Shown one piece after another: positions 1-7,512 of a stretch of 64,000 bases of DNA. The notes below the pieces were generated by a model, which searched no databases, was not told where the DNA came from, and worked only from the letters and a program-made list of their open reading frames with translations. The position numbers were made by a program, and so were the translations under genes. Location: assembly GCF_008868125.1 (NCBI RefSeq), contig NZ_WAAQ01000001.1:992001-1056000 (forward strand), in the 5' to 3' direction. Source of the DNA: Microbacterium maritypicum. Its GTDB lineage: Bacteria > Actinomycetota > Actinomycetes > Actinomycetales > Microbacteriaceae. The first letter of the stretch is position 1. Each line of letters starts with the position of its first letter.

Positions 1-1311
1 ACCCTGATCCTCGACCAGGATGCTGAGGGTCCGGCCGTCCGGGATCCGGATCGCCCGGTCGTGCCGGGTGCGCGAGAGCGTGCCGACCACGCGGTCGTCG
101 ACGCTCACCCACGCCAGATCGCGCACCTCGTCGACGACGAGCAATCCGCCGCGTGCATCCCGAAGCTCGGTGTCGTAGCGCACGAGGGCGCTGAGGTGGC
201 CGAGTGCGTCGAAGGTCTCGGGCTGCGCGGTCGTCGACGCAGGACCCGCGAGGTCCGTCCAGGCGCCCGCGGGCGTGAGCGGAACTTCGAACGCGGGCGC
301 TGCCTCGGCCGCAGCCGGAAGCTCATCCGGCACCGGCGCATACCGGGCGATGACCTCGCGGAAGGCGAAGAACTTCTCCGTGGGGTTGCCGGCCTCGTCG
401 AGCGGGGCGTCGTAGTCGTAGGAGGTCACCAGCGGCAGATAGCGACCCTTGTGGTTCGCGCCGTTGGTCAGCGCGAAGTTGGTGCCGCCGTGGAACATGT
501 AGATGTTGACCGAAGCACCGGCCGCCAGCAGCTCGTCGAGGTCGGCGGCGGCCGTGGCGACATCGGTGGTGTGATGCACGCCGCCCCACCAGTCGAACCA
601 GCCGTCCCAGAACTCCGAGCACATCAGCGGACCGGTGCTCTGGTGCCGGCGCAGGGTCGCCAGCCGTTCCGCGCTGCGGGAGCCGAATGACCCGGTCTTG
701 TGCAGCTCGGGGAGGCTGCCGTCGCTCAGCATCTGATCGACGGGCTGATCGACGGTCGTCAGCGGAACGGTGATCCCGGCATCGCGGGTGACAGCGACCA
801 GAGCCTCGAGATAGGCCCGGTCGGATCCGTAGGCGCCGTACTCGTTCTCGATCTGCACCAGCACGACGGGGCCGCCCCGATCGATCTGCCGCGGAGCGAC
901 GATGTCGTACACGCGGCGCAGGTAGGCGCTCACCTCGACGAGGAAGTCGGCAGCGGAGGAGCGCAGCCCCTCGACGCTCCCCGTCAGCCACACCGGAAGG
1001 CCCCCGTTGTGCCACTCGGCACAGATGTAGGGGCCGGGTCGCACGATCGCGTCGAGACCCTCGGCGTGGATCAGGTCGAGGAAGCGTCCGAGGTCGTTCC
1101 ATCCGCTCGCGTCCCACTCACCGCGTCGCGGTTCGTGCGCGTTCCAGGCGACGTAGGTCTCGATCGTGTTCAGCCCCATCAACCGGGCCTTGCGGATGCG
1201 GTCCTGCCACTGGTCGGGGTGCACGCGGAAGTAGTGGATGGCGCCGGAGATCACCTGATGCGGCTGTCCGTCGCGGAGGAAGTCGGTGTCGCCGAGGGAG
1301 AAGGATGTCAC
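1..1311 (-). CDS. Beta-galactosidase, glycoside hydrolase family 35 (3' end outside window)
   Basis: Hydrolyses terminal beta-galactosyl residues, probably of an oligosaccharide brought in by the adjacent ABC importer; no signal peptide is visible, so it should act in the cytoplasm. The 437 residues present start with the GH35 strand 'QVISGAIHYFRVHPDQW' and contain 'RPGPYICAEW'. The expected acid/base glutamate is E157 in 'QIENEYG' and the nucleophile E233 in 'CSEFWDGWFDWWGG'. The GTG start at 1311 is preceded by GAAAG about 11 nt upstream. The frame stays open to base 1, so the C-terminal beta domains are missing only because the window ends. It is the last visible gene of the 4631-1 operon. 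Confidence 0.93.
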   Translation of the reverse strand, partial: MTSFSLGDTDFLRDGQPHQVISGAIHYFRVHPDQWQDRIRKARLMGLNTIETYVAWNAHEPRRGEWDASGWNDLGRFLDLIHAEGLDAIVRPGPYICAEWHNGGLPVWLTGSVEGLRSSAADFLVEVSAYLRRVYDIVAPRQIDRGGPVVLVQIENEYGAYGSDRAYLEALVAVTRDAGITVPLTTVDQPVDQMLSDGSLPELHKTGSFGSRSAERLATLRRHQSTGPLMCSEFWDGWFDWWGGVHHTTDVATAAADLDELLAAGASVNIYMFHGGTNFALTNGANHKGRYLPLVTSYDYDAPLDEAGNPTEKFFAFREVIARYAPVPDELPAAAEAAPAFEVPLTPAGAWTDLAGPASTTAQPETFDALGHLSALVRYDTELRDARGGLLVVDEVRDLAWVSVDDRVVGTLSRTRHDRAIRIPDGRTLSILVEDQG

Positions 1312-1333
1312 GTGTCGTGGTGCTTTCGATGAG

Positions 1334-1391
1334 GCGGGCTGAACCGGTCCCGTGGGGTGGGGGATGGGGGGCCGGAACCGGTTCAGCCCGC
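1334..1391. repeat. 14-bp perfect inverted repeat between binding-protein and beta-galactosidase genes
   Basis: Arms 1334-1347 and 1378-1391 are exactly complementary (GCGGGCTGAACCGG), separated by a 30-base loop that on the transcribed strand is C-rich. There is no T tract. In an operon of this order such a hairpin usually protects the upstream binding-protein message or partly terminates transcription; that role is inferred. Confidence 0.7.
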
Positions 1392-1396
1392 GGGTA

Positions 1397-2752
1397 TCAC
1401 TTGTTGACGCTGAAGCCCTGCGCGTTGCCGTACTCGACCAGCGCGTCCTGCCAGGCGGTGAGGCCCTTGTTCAGGTCGGTGCCGTCCTGGTACGACTGGC
1501 CGACGGTGTCACCGAAGATGCTGTTCGCGTAGACCTGGTAGGGCAGGTAGCTCCAGCCCTCGACCACGTCATCGGCCGCAGCGGCGAGGACCTCGTTGAT
1601 CTTCTGACCGCCGAAGTACTCCGGGGCCTCGGCGAGGAACTCCTTGCTCGACAGCTCAGCGGTGGTCGAGGGGAAGCCACCGGTCTCGAGGAAGATCGAG
1701 ATGCTCTCCTCCGAGTTGTTCAGCCACCACAGGAATCCGGCAGCCAGCTCCGGGTTCTTGCTCTGCTTCGTGACGGCCTGGCCGCCACCGCCGTTCTCCG
1801 CGCTCGCGGGGGCGCCGTCGTACGTCGGCATCGGCGCGACGCGCCAGTCTCCGGCACCGTCGGGGGCACCAGAGATGAGGTTCGCGGGCATCCATGCGCC
1901 GATCACGAGGCTGGCGAGGCTGCCGTCGCCCAGGGCGCGGAACCACTCGTCGCTCCAGCTGCCGTACGGTGCGAGCAGGTCCTCCTCGACGAGGCGGTTC
2001 CAGTTCTCGGTCCACTTCACGGACCCGGCGTCCTGCAGGTCGATCGTGACGTCGGTACCCGAGGTCTCGAACGGCTTTCCGCCGGCCTGCCAGATCATCG
2101 AGGTCGCGAAGCCTGCATCTCCCGTGTCGTTGGTGATGTACGCGTCGGGGTTCGCCGCGTGGATCGCCTTGGCGGCCTCGTAGTACTCGTCCCAGGTGGT
2201 GGGCACGGCGACGCCGGCGGCGTCGAACACCGTCTTGTTGTAGAACAGCGCCATGGGGCCGGAGTCCTGCGGCAGGCCGTAGATCGCGTCGCCGTCGGTC
2301 ACCGAGTTCCAGGTCGAGGCGGTGTAGTCGTCCTCGAAGTCTGCGAAGCCGTACTGGGACAGGTCGGTGAAGGCGTCGGTCAGGGCGAACTGCGGGAAGG
2401 CGTAGTACTCGATCTGCACGACATCCGGGGCGCCGGAGCCCGCCTTGATCGCGTTCTGCAGCTTGGTGTACTCCTCGTTGTTGGTCCCGGCGTTCACCAG
2501 CTTGACCTTGACGTTGGGGTATTCCTTCTGGAAAGCCTCGACCTGCGCCTCGGCAGACGGCGTCCACGACCAGTACGTGATCTCGCCGCCCTTCTCGAGT
2601 GCGGCCTCGATGGAGTCGAAGGAGCCGGAGCCCGCGTTGCCGCCTGCACCGGTGTCGCCGCCGGTGCTGCAACCGGCCAGCGCCAGCGCTGCCACGGTTC
2701 CCGCGGCCAGCACCGCGAGGGTGCGCCGCGTCGGGGAGGGAAGGTGCTTCAT
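1397..2752 (-). CDS. ABC sugar transporter, extracellular solute-binding lipoprotein (family 1)
   Basis: Captures the sugar outside the membrane and delivers it to the two permeases encoded upstream. The 451-residue product has a lipoprotein signal peptide ending 'LALAGC', with the lipidated cysteine at C28, then a MalE-like fold ('YWSWTPSAEAQVEAFQKEYPNVKVKLV', 'DVVQIEYYAFPQFA', 'QDSGPMALFYNKTVFD'). A good ribosome binding site (AAAGGA) precedes the ATG at 2752. No ATPase is encoded with it, which is usual for actinobacterial CUT1 systems that share an MsiK-type ATPase. Beta-galactoside specificity is inferred from the neighbouring GH35 gene; the substrate itself cannot be read from sequence. 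Confidence 0.93.
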   Translation of the reverse strand: MKHLPSPTRRTLAVLAAGTVAALALAGCSTGGDTGAGGNAGSGSFDSIEAALEKGGEITYWSWTPSAEAQVEAFQKEYPNVKVKLVNAGTNNEEYTKLQNAIKAGSGAPDVVQIEYYAFPQFALTDAFTDLSQYGFADFEDDYTASTWNSVTDGDAIYGLPQDSGPMALFYNKTVFDAAGVAVPTTWDEYYEAAKAIHAANPDAYITNDTGDAGFATSMIWQAGGKPFETSGTDVTIDLQDAGSVKWTENWNRLVEEDLLAPYGSWSDEWFRALGDGSLASLVIGAWMPANLISGAPDGAGDWRVAPMPTYDGAPASAENGGGGQAVTKQSKNPELAAGFLWWLNNSEESISIFLETGGFPSTTAELSSKEFLAEAPEYFGGQKINEVLAAAADDVVEGWSYLPYQVYANSIFGDTVGQSYQDGTDLNKGLTAWQDALVEYGNAQGFSVNK

Positions 2753-2773
2753 TGCTGTGTCCTTTCGGGAGGG

Positions 2774-2793
2774 GCGATCCAGCGTCGGATCGC
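2774..2793 (-). other. Intergenic stem-loop ahead of the binding-protein gene
   Basis: GCGATCC (2774-2780) pairs with GGATCGC (2787-2793) around a six-base loop, in the 69-base gap between the MalG-type permease and the binding-protein gene. It could stabilise the 5' end of the binding-protein message after processing; the function is inferred. Confidence 0.45.
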
Positions 2794-2821
2794 TGAGGTG
2801 ATGCAGGGGAGGTGCGGGCAG

Positions 2822-3712
2822 CTACTGCTTGACGCTTCCCGCGGTGAGACCTGACTGCCAGAAACGCTGCAGCAGCAGGAAGGCGATGACGATCGGGATG
2901 ATCGTGAGCAGCGAGCCCATGATCACGAGGTTGTAGATGGGCTGGGATCCGGCCCCGATGGCCTGGGCGCTCCACTGGTTCAACCCGACGGTGAGCGGAT
3001 ACCACGCGGGGTCGGACAGCATGATCAGGGGCAGGAAGTAGTTGTTCCAGGTGGCCACCACCGTGAACAGCGCGACCGTCACGATGCCAGGTGCGAGTAG
3101 TCGCATCGAGATCGTGAAGAACGTGCGGAACTCGCCGGCGCCGTCGATACGGGCGGCTTCGAGCAGCTCGGTGGGCACCGACTCGGACGCGAACACCCAG
3201 ATCAGGTACAGACCGAACGGGCTGATCAGCGACGGGATGATCACCGCCCACGGGGTGTTGGTCAGTCCGAGCTCGCTGAAGAGCAGGAAGGTCGGGACCG
3301 CGAGGGCGGTGCCGGGCACGGCCACGGCGCCCAGGACCACGGCGAACACCGCACGGCGCCCGGGGAAGCGGAACTTCGCGAGTCCGTAACCCGCCATGGT
3401 GGCCAGCAGCGTCGCTCCTCCCGCACCCACCACCACGTACAGCAGGGTGTTGCCCAACCAGCGCAGGAAGATGCCGTCGCGGTAGGAGAACGTGGCGACG
3501 AGGTTGTCGATGAAGGCGAAGTCGTCGGCGAACCACAGTCCGAACGAGCTGAAGAGTCCGGCCTGCGTCTTGGTCGAGCTGAACAGCAGCCAGACCAGCG
3601 GGACGAGGGTGTACAGCGCGTACAGGATCATGACGATGAGCAGCGTGTTGGACTTACGCGGATTCATCGGGTCATGGCGTCTGCGAGAGGGACGGGCGAG
3701 GGGGAGTGCCAT
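2822..3712 (-). CDS. ABC sugar transporter permease, MalG type
   Basis: Second inner-membrane permease of the CUT1-type importer. The 296 residues contain six predicted membrane spans, the first at 'LLIVMILYALYTLVPLVWLLF', and the ATPase-contacting EAA loop 'ELLEAARIDGAGEFRTFFTISMRLLAPG'. The ATG at 3712 has a strong GGAGGTG ribosome binding site within the end of the upstream permease gene, one base beyond its stop; an internal Met at codon 16 gives a more typical N-terminus but has no binding site. Translation is probably coupled to the MalF-type gene. Confidence 0.93.
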   Translation of the reverse strand: MALPLARPSRRRHDPMNPRKSNTLLIVMILYALYTLVPLVWLLFSSTKTQAGLFSSFGLWFADDFAFIDNLVATFSYRDGIFLRWLGNTLLYVVVGAGGATLLATMAGYGLAKFRFPGRRAVFAVVLGAVAVPGTALAVPTFLLFSELGLTNTPWAVIIPSLISPFGLYLIWVFASESVPTELLEAARIDGAGEFRTFFTISMRLLAPGIVTVALFTVVATWNNYFLPLIMLSDPAWYPLTVGLNQWSAQAIGAGSQPIYNLVIMGSLLTIIPIVIAFLLLQRFWQSGLTAGSVKQ

Positions 3713-3713
3713 G

Positions 3714-4631
3714 TCAGCGCACCTCCGACTTCGAGCCGCGCAGCTGCACGACGTAGGCGATGACCGCGGTGATGACGCCCATGATGATGGCGATCGTCGC
3801 GGCGTAGTTGAACTGCTGCCCGGCGAACGACAGGTTGTACGCGTACATGTTCGGGGTGAAGAACGTGGTGATCACGTTCGGCGCCAGCGGACGCAGGATG
3901 TTGGGCTCGTTGAAGAGCTGGAAGCTCCCGATGATCGAGAAGATCGTCGCGATCACGAGCGCCCCGCGCACGGAGGGGATCTTGATCGAGAAGATCGTGC
4001 GCCAGGCCCCGGCGCCGTCGAGGGAAGCGGCCTCGTACATGTCGGTCGGGATGGTCTTGAGCGAGGAGTAGAAGATCAGCATGTTGTAGCCGACGAACTC
4101 CCACGTGACGATGTTGCCGATCGAGAGCAGCATCCATTCCTTCGCGAACGGGGTGATCGCGTCGACCCCGAGGAAGTCGTTGATGTTGCTCGTGAGACCG
4201 AACTGGTCTCCGTAGATGTAGCCCCACATCAGCACCGCCACCACCGCGGGGACCGCGTAGGGCAGGAAGATCAGGATGCGGAAGAAGGATGCTCCGCGCA
4301 GGCGGGCGCTGTCGAGGGCGAGAGCGGCTCCGAGCGCGAGGATCAGCATGATCGGCACCTGCACGACGAGGAAGACCAGCACGCGGCCGAACGCCTCCCA
4401 GAACTGCGGATCGGAGAGTGCGCGTGCGTAGTTGTCCAGCCCGACGAAGGCGGTGCCGCCGATGAGCTTCTCCTGGAAGAAGCTCAGATAGAGCGCATAG
4501 GCGAGGGGTGTCAGGAACACCAGGGCGAACACGACCATGAACGGGCCGACGAAGGCCCATCCCTTCCAGTCGCGCTTGTCGCGGCGCCGGATGCCGGGGG
4601 CACCCAGGGCTGCGGGGATTTCAGTCGTCAT
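3714..4631 (-). CDS. ABC sugar transporter permease, MalF type
   Basis: First permease of the importer and first gene of the beta-galactoside operon. It has 305 residues with six membrane spans beginning 'AFVGPFMVVFALVFLTPLAYALYL' and the EAA loop 'MYEAASLDGAGAWRTIFSIKIPSVRG'. The frame is open upstream of 4631, but the ATG at 4631 has AAGAAGGA just before it and gives the usual length, so it is preferred. The leader contains a 15-base palindrome (4655-4669) and, further upstream, the two LacI-type operators, so expression is probably repressed by the divergent regulator. Confidence 0.93.
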   Translation of the reverse strand: MTTEIPAALGAPGIRRRDKRDWKGWAFVGPFMVVFALVFLTPLAYALYLSFFQEKLIGGTAFVGLDNYARALSDPQFWEAFGRVLVFLVVQVPIMLILALGAALALDSARLRGASFFRILIFLPYAVPAVVAVLMWGYIYGDQFGLTSNINDFLGVDAITPFAKEWMLLSIGNIVTWEFVGYNMLIFYSSLKTIPTDMYEAASLDGAGAWRTIFSIKIPSVRGALVIATIFSIIGSFQLFNEPNILRPLAPNVITTFFTPNMYAYNLSFAGQQFNYAATIAIIMGVITAVIAYVVQLRGSKSEVR

Positions 4632-4654
4632 CGACGAGTCCTTCTTACGTTTCG

Positions 4655-4669
4655 GGCGCACCGTGCGCC
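4655..4669 (-). other. Palindrome in the malF-like leader
   Basis: GGCGCAC and GTGCGCC flank a single base, forming a compact GC hairpin or a symmetrical binding site between the operators and the start of the MalF-type gene. I see no further evidence for its role. Confidence 0.35.
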
Positions 4670-4672
4670 GTG

Positions 4673-4686
4673 TGTCAACGTCAACA
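4673..4686. promoter_or_regulatory. LacI-family operator, copy 1
   Basis: TGTCAACGTCAACA, an imperfect palindrome around ACGT with 10 of 14 positions symmetrical, in the divergent region between the transporter operon and the LacI gene. It lies in a 19-base stretch (4671-4689) that is repeated exactly 34 bases downstream. LacI-family regulators of sugar operons usually bind sites centred on a CG step like this. Confidence 0.75.
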
Positions 4687-4706
4687 TATTGGATGGACTG
4701 GTAGTG

Positions 4707-4720
4707 TGTCAACGTCAACA
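4707..4720. promoter_or_regulatory. LacI-family operator, copy 2
   Basis: Exact second copy of the 14-base operator at 4673, within the repeated 19-base stretch 4705-4723. It overlaps or directly follows the likely -10 region (TAGTGT, 4702-4707) of the regulator gene, which would allow autorepression. Confidence 0.75.
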
Positions 4721-4739
4721 TATGAGGGGATGGGTGATC

Positions 4740-5777
4740 GTGACCCCAGAGCATCCGACAGAGACGTCGACGCGCAGACGCGAGCCCTCGATGGAAGACG
4801 TCGCCAGGGAGGCCGGTGTCTCCGGTCAGACGGTGTCCCGCGTCGTGAATGCCAGGGGATACGTCGGCGCCGCCACGCGCGAGCGCGTCGAAGCGGCCAT
4901 GAACAGCCTCGGCTATCGACCCAACAGTGCCGCTCGAGCGCTGCGATCAGGGCGATTCCGCACCATCGGTGTCGTGATGTTCTCGTTCAGCTCGTACGGC
5001 AACCAGTGCACGCTCGATGCGATCGCCGTACGCGCCGCCCAGCTCGGCTACGCCCTCACTCTCATCCCCGTCGAATCCAGTGCCGGTGAGACTGTGGCCG
5101 GAGCATTCCGACGGCTGGAGGAACACGCGGTCGACGGCATCATCATCGTGATCGAGGCTCATCAGCTCGACGAGGCCGACATCGAGATCCCCGACGCGCT
5201 TCCGGTCGTGTTCGTCGACTCGAACCGCGGCGACACCCACCCGTTCGTGGACACCGACCAGGCGCAGGGTGCGCGTCTGGCGACCGAGCACCTGCTCGGG
5301 CTCGGGCACGAGACGGTGTGGCATGTCACCGGCCCTGCGCGCTCGTACTCGGCGGAGCGTCGGCGTGAAGCATGGCAGCAGACCCTCGAAGGGCACGGAC
5401 GTGATGTCCCGGCTCCTCTGTCGGGCGATTGGACCGCTGCATCCGGCTACGCGGCCGGTGTGGAACTGCGCGAGATCGACGGGGTCACCGCCGTGTTCGC
5501 GGCGAACGACCAGATGGCGATCGGAGTGCTGCGCGCCTTCCGCGAGGTCGGGCGCGACGTTCCGGAAGACGTCAGCATCGTCGGGTTCGACGGCCTGCCC
5601 GATGCCGCGCAGCTGTGGCCGCCGCTGACGACGGTGCAGCAGCACCCGGAGCGTGTGGGAGCGCTCGCGGTGGACGCGCTGCTCGCGGAACTCGACGGCG
5701 TCGAACGGCAGCAGACCCCGCTGGTGGCCACCGAGCTCATCGTGCGCGAGAGCACGGCGGCACCGCGGAAGCGCTGA
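4740..5777 (+). CDS. LacI-family transcriptional regulator of the beta-galactoside operon
   Basis: DNA-binding repressor, 345 residues. The N-terminal helix-turn-helix reads 'MEDVAREAGVSGQTVSRVVNA' with the hinge 'LGYRPNSAARALRSGRF', followed by a periplasmic-binding-protein-like sensor domain ('IGVVMFSFSSYG', 'VFVDSNRGDTHPFVDTDQ', 'DVSIVGFDGLPDAAQLWPPLTTV'). The frame is open far upstream; GTG 4740 is chosen because AGGGGA lies about nine bases before it, while ATG 4722 has no ribosome binding site and would begin inside operator copy 2. It diverges from the transporter genes and probably represses both directions until a galactoside binds. Confidence 0.92.
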   Translation: MTPEHPTETSTRRREPSMEDVAREAGVSGQTVSRVVNARGYVGAATRERVEAAMNSLGYRPNSAARALRSGRFRTIGVVMFSFSSYGNQCTLDAIAVRAAQLGYALTLIPVESSAGETVAGAFRRLEEHAVDGIIIVIEAHQLDEADIEIPDALPVVFVDSNRGDTHPFVDTDQAQGARLATEHLLGLGHETVWHVTGPARSYSAERRREAWQQTLEGHGRDVPAPLSGDWTAASGYAAGVELREIDGVTAVFAANDQMAIGVLRAFREVGRDVPEDVSIVGFDGLPDAAQLWPPLTTVQQHPERVGALAVDALLAELDGVERQQTPLVATELIVRESTAAPRKR

Positions 5778-5786
5778 GTCGACTCA

Positions 5787-5806
5787 CTCCGCGCGCTGTC
5801 GCGGAG
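5787..5806. terminator. Possible terminator hairpin between convergent lacI-type and iclR-type genes
   Basis: CTCCGCG (5787-5793) and CGCGGAG (5800-5806) form a seven-base-pair stem with a six-base loop just after the LacI-type gene. There is no T run, as is common in actinobacteria, so it is only a candidate. Confidence 0.4.
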
Positions 5807-5869
5807 AAGATCCTGCATGGGAAGGGGAGTGAGAACGGAATCCTCCTGAGGCGCGAGGCTCCGCCCGGG

Positions 5870-6730
5870 TTAGACTCCGCTCGCTCCCAGCCGCGACGAG
5901 AGCTCCCGTGCGGCGCGTGAGACGAAGACGCCCAGGGCGTCGAGGCGCTGTCCGATGCGCGCCTTGGGAGCGCTGACGTTCACCGCGGCGACGATGCGCC
6001 CCGTGAAGTCAGTGATCGGTGCGGACGCGGCGACGACGCCGAACTCGAGCTCCTCGTCGGAGAGTGCGTAACCCTGCTCGCGGATGCGGTCGAGCTCGGT
6101 CAGGAGGCTGGCGAGATCGGTCACGGGGGCGTTGCCGGGGGGCGGGGCATCGAGCACGGGGAACACCGAGGGGTCCGACTGGTCGAATCGGCCGACCAGC
6201 GGCCGGTCCTGACCGTGATCTTCGTACCATCGCGCGAGGGACTCCTCATCCCAGTCGCTCAGCAGTGCCCGCCCCGAGGGGGTGCGCCAAGCGGCCGTGG
6301 TCGTACCCGCCCAGCCTGTGGTCCGCACATCGTGCGGGCTGAGTTCGCTCAACAGGGTGAGGACGTTGCCTCCGCGAAGCACGCAGAGGTGGCTGGTCTC
6401 CCTCGTCGACTGGACCAGCCGGCGCAGGATGCTGCGCGAGGCGTGCACGAGGGTCGTGCTGGCGGTGTGGGCGGCGAGTGCGTACAGCCGCGGTCCCAGC
6501 AGGTAGCGCAGCGTGTCGTCGTCCCGTTCGACCAGGCCGCTCTCGGCCAGCGTCGCCAGGGTGCGTGACACCACCGCCTTGTCCCGTCCGGTCGACTGTG
6601 CGACCTGGGAGACGCCGAGCCCCCCGGATCTCAGCGCATCGTCGGTGCCGAGCAGTTCGAGGATCTCGATATCACGCCCCAGACCCGAGGAGTTCCGTCG
6701 GGGCGTGGGGGGAGTCGTCGAGGTGTTCAC
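5870..6730 (-). CDS. IclR-family transcriptional regulator
   Basis: Predicted regulator of the divergent transport/catabolic operon starting at 6847. The 286 residues have an N-terminal winged helix ('LGVSQVAQSTGRDKAVVSRTLATLAESGLVERDDDTLRYLLG') and a C-terminal effector domain ('CVLRGGNVLTLLSELSPHDVRTTGWAGTTTAAWRTPSGRALLS', 'IVAAVNVSAPKAR') as in IclR proteins. The GTG start lies six bases after a TAGACT -10 box, so the message is probably leaderless. Whether it represses or activates, and its ligand, cannot be told. Confidence 0.92.
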   Translation of the reverse strand: MNTSTTPPTPRRNSSGLGRDIEILELLGTDDALRSGGLGVSQVAQSTGRDKAVVSRTLATLAESGLVERDDDTLRYLLGPRLYALAAHTASTTLVHASRSILRRLVQSTRETSHLCVLRGGNVLTLLSELSPHDVRTTGWAGTTTAAWRTPSGRALLSDWDEESLARWYEDHGQDRPLVGRFDQSDPSVFPVLDAPPPGNAPVTDLASLLTELDRIREQGYALSDEELEFGVVAASAPITDFTGRIVAAVNVSAPKARIGQRLDALGVFVSRAARELSSRLGASGV

Positions 6731-6736
6731 AGCGTG

Positions 6737-6742
6737 AGTCTA
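6737..6742 (-). promoter_or_regulatory. -10 box of a leaderless promoter for the IclR-type gene
   Basis: TAGACT on the minus strand, followed by six bases (CACGCT) and the GTG at 6730. This spacing puts the transcription start on or next to the start codon. Confidence 0.6.
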
Positions 6743-6773
6743 TCTCGCCCAGTTGCCATAGTCACAACACCCT

Positions 6774-6801
6774 TTGACGAAATGGTTACAGCGGCTACGG
6801 T
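6774..6801 (+). promoter_or_regulatory. Promoter of the betaine-type transport / Fae operon
   Basis: -35 TTGACG (6774-6779) and -10 TACGGT (6796-6801) with a 16-base spacer, about 45 bases before the first start codon. The 116-base region between the two divergent genes must also hold the IclR binding site, but I could not single out a convincing palindrome. Confidence 0.6.
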
Positions 6802-6846
6802 GAGTGACATCCCGGTACCGGCCTCAACGACGAGACAGGAGCCCTC

Positions 6847-7512
6847 TTGACCGGATTCAACTGGGAAGACCTCGTGGTCTTCCTCACACGTCGCGCAGAC
6901 GACATCCTCGAGCTGACCCGCGATCACCTCGTCGTCGTGCTCATCTCCGTCGCGCTGGCCTCGGCCATCGGGATCGGGCTGGGGATCCTCGTCCGCAATC
7001 GACGCATCGCCCGGACGACGGTGCTGACCGCCGCCGCTGTCGCGATCACGATCCCCTCGCTCGCGCTGCTCGCCCTGCTCAGCCCGATCCTCGGCCTCGG
7101 CTGGCTGCCGACCGTGGTCGCGCTGGTCTTCTACTCCCTGCTCCCTGTCGTGCGCAACACCGTCGTCGGACTCCGTGAGGTGCCGATCTCGGTGCTGGAA
7201 TCTGCACGGGGGATGGGCCTCAGCCCCACCCGGGTGCTCTTCACCGTGCAGCTGCCGATCGCCTGGCCGGTGATCATGACCGGCATCCGCGTCGCCGCGC
7301 AGCTCACGGTCGGCATCGCAGCGATCGCCGCCTATGTCGCCGGCCCAGGACTCGGCGAGTACATCTTCAAGGGGCTGTCCTCCCTGGGATCCAAGAACGC
7401 CCTCAACTACGCGCTCACCGGCACCGTCGCCGTGATCCTCCTCGCGCTCGTCCTCGACGGCATCCTCGTGCTCATCGCCCGTCTCACCACCTCAAGGGGC
7501 CTCCGTGTCTGA
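6847..7512 (+). CDS. ABC transporter permease, OpuC/YehW (glycine betaine/choline) type
   Basis: First of two permeases of a quaternary-amine-type importer, 221 residues with about six membrane spans and the conserved loop 'VLESARGMGLSPTRVLFTVQLPIAWPVIMTGIRVAAQLTVG', typical of ProW/OpuCB proteins. The start is TTG at 6847, preceded by AGGAG; no better start exists nearby. The 3' end overlaps the ATPase gene by eight bases. This and the next three genes make a complete importer; the substrate class (betaine, choline, carnitine or similar) follows from the family, not from visible binding residues. Confidence 0.9.
   Translation: MTGFNWEDLVVFLTRRADDILELTRDHLVVVLISVALASAIGIGLGILVRNRRIARTTVLTAAAVAITIPSLALLALLSPILGLGWLPTVVALVFYSLLPVVRNTVVGLREVPISVLESARGMGLSPTRVLFTVQLPIAWPVIMTGIRVAAQLTVGIAAIAAYVAGPGLGEYIFKGLSSLGSKNALNYALTGTVAVILLALVLDGILVLIARLTTSRGLRV

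Noticed and set aside
3492..4739. Open frame extending the first LacI gene upstream through the permease genes
   Set aside because: The helix-turn-helix starts shortly after 4740, and the permease genes on the minus strand are clearly real.
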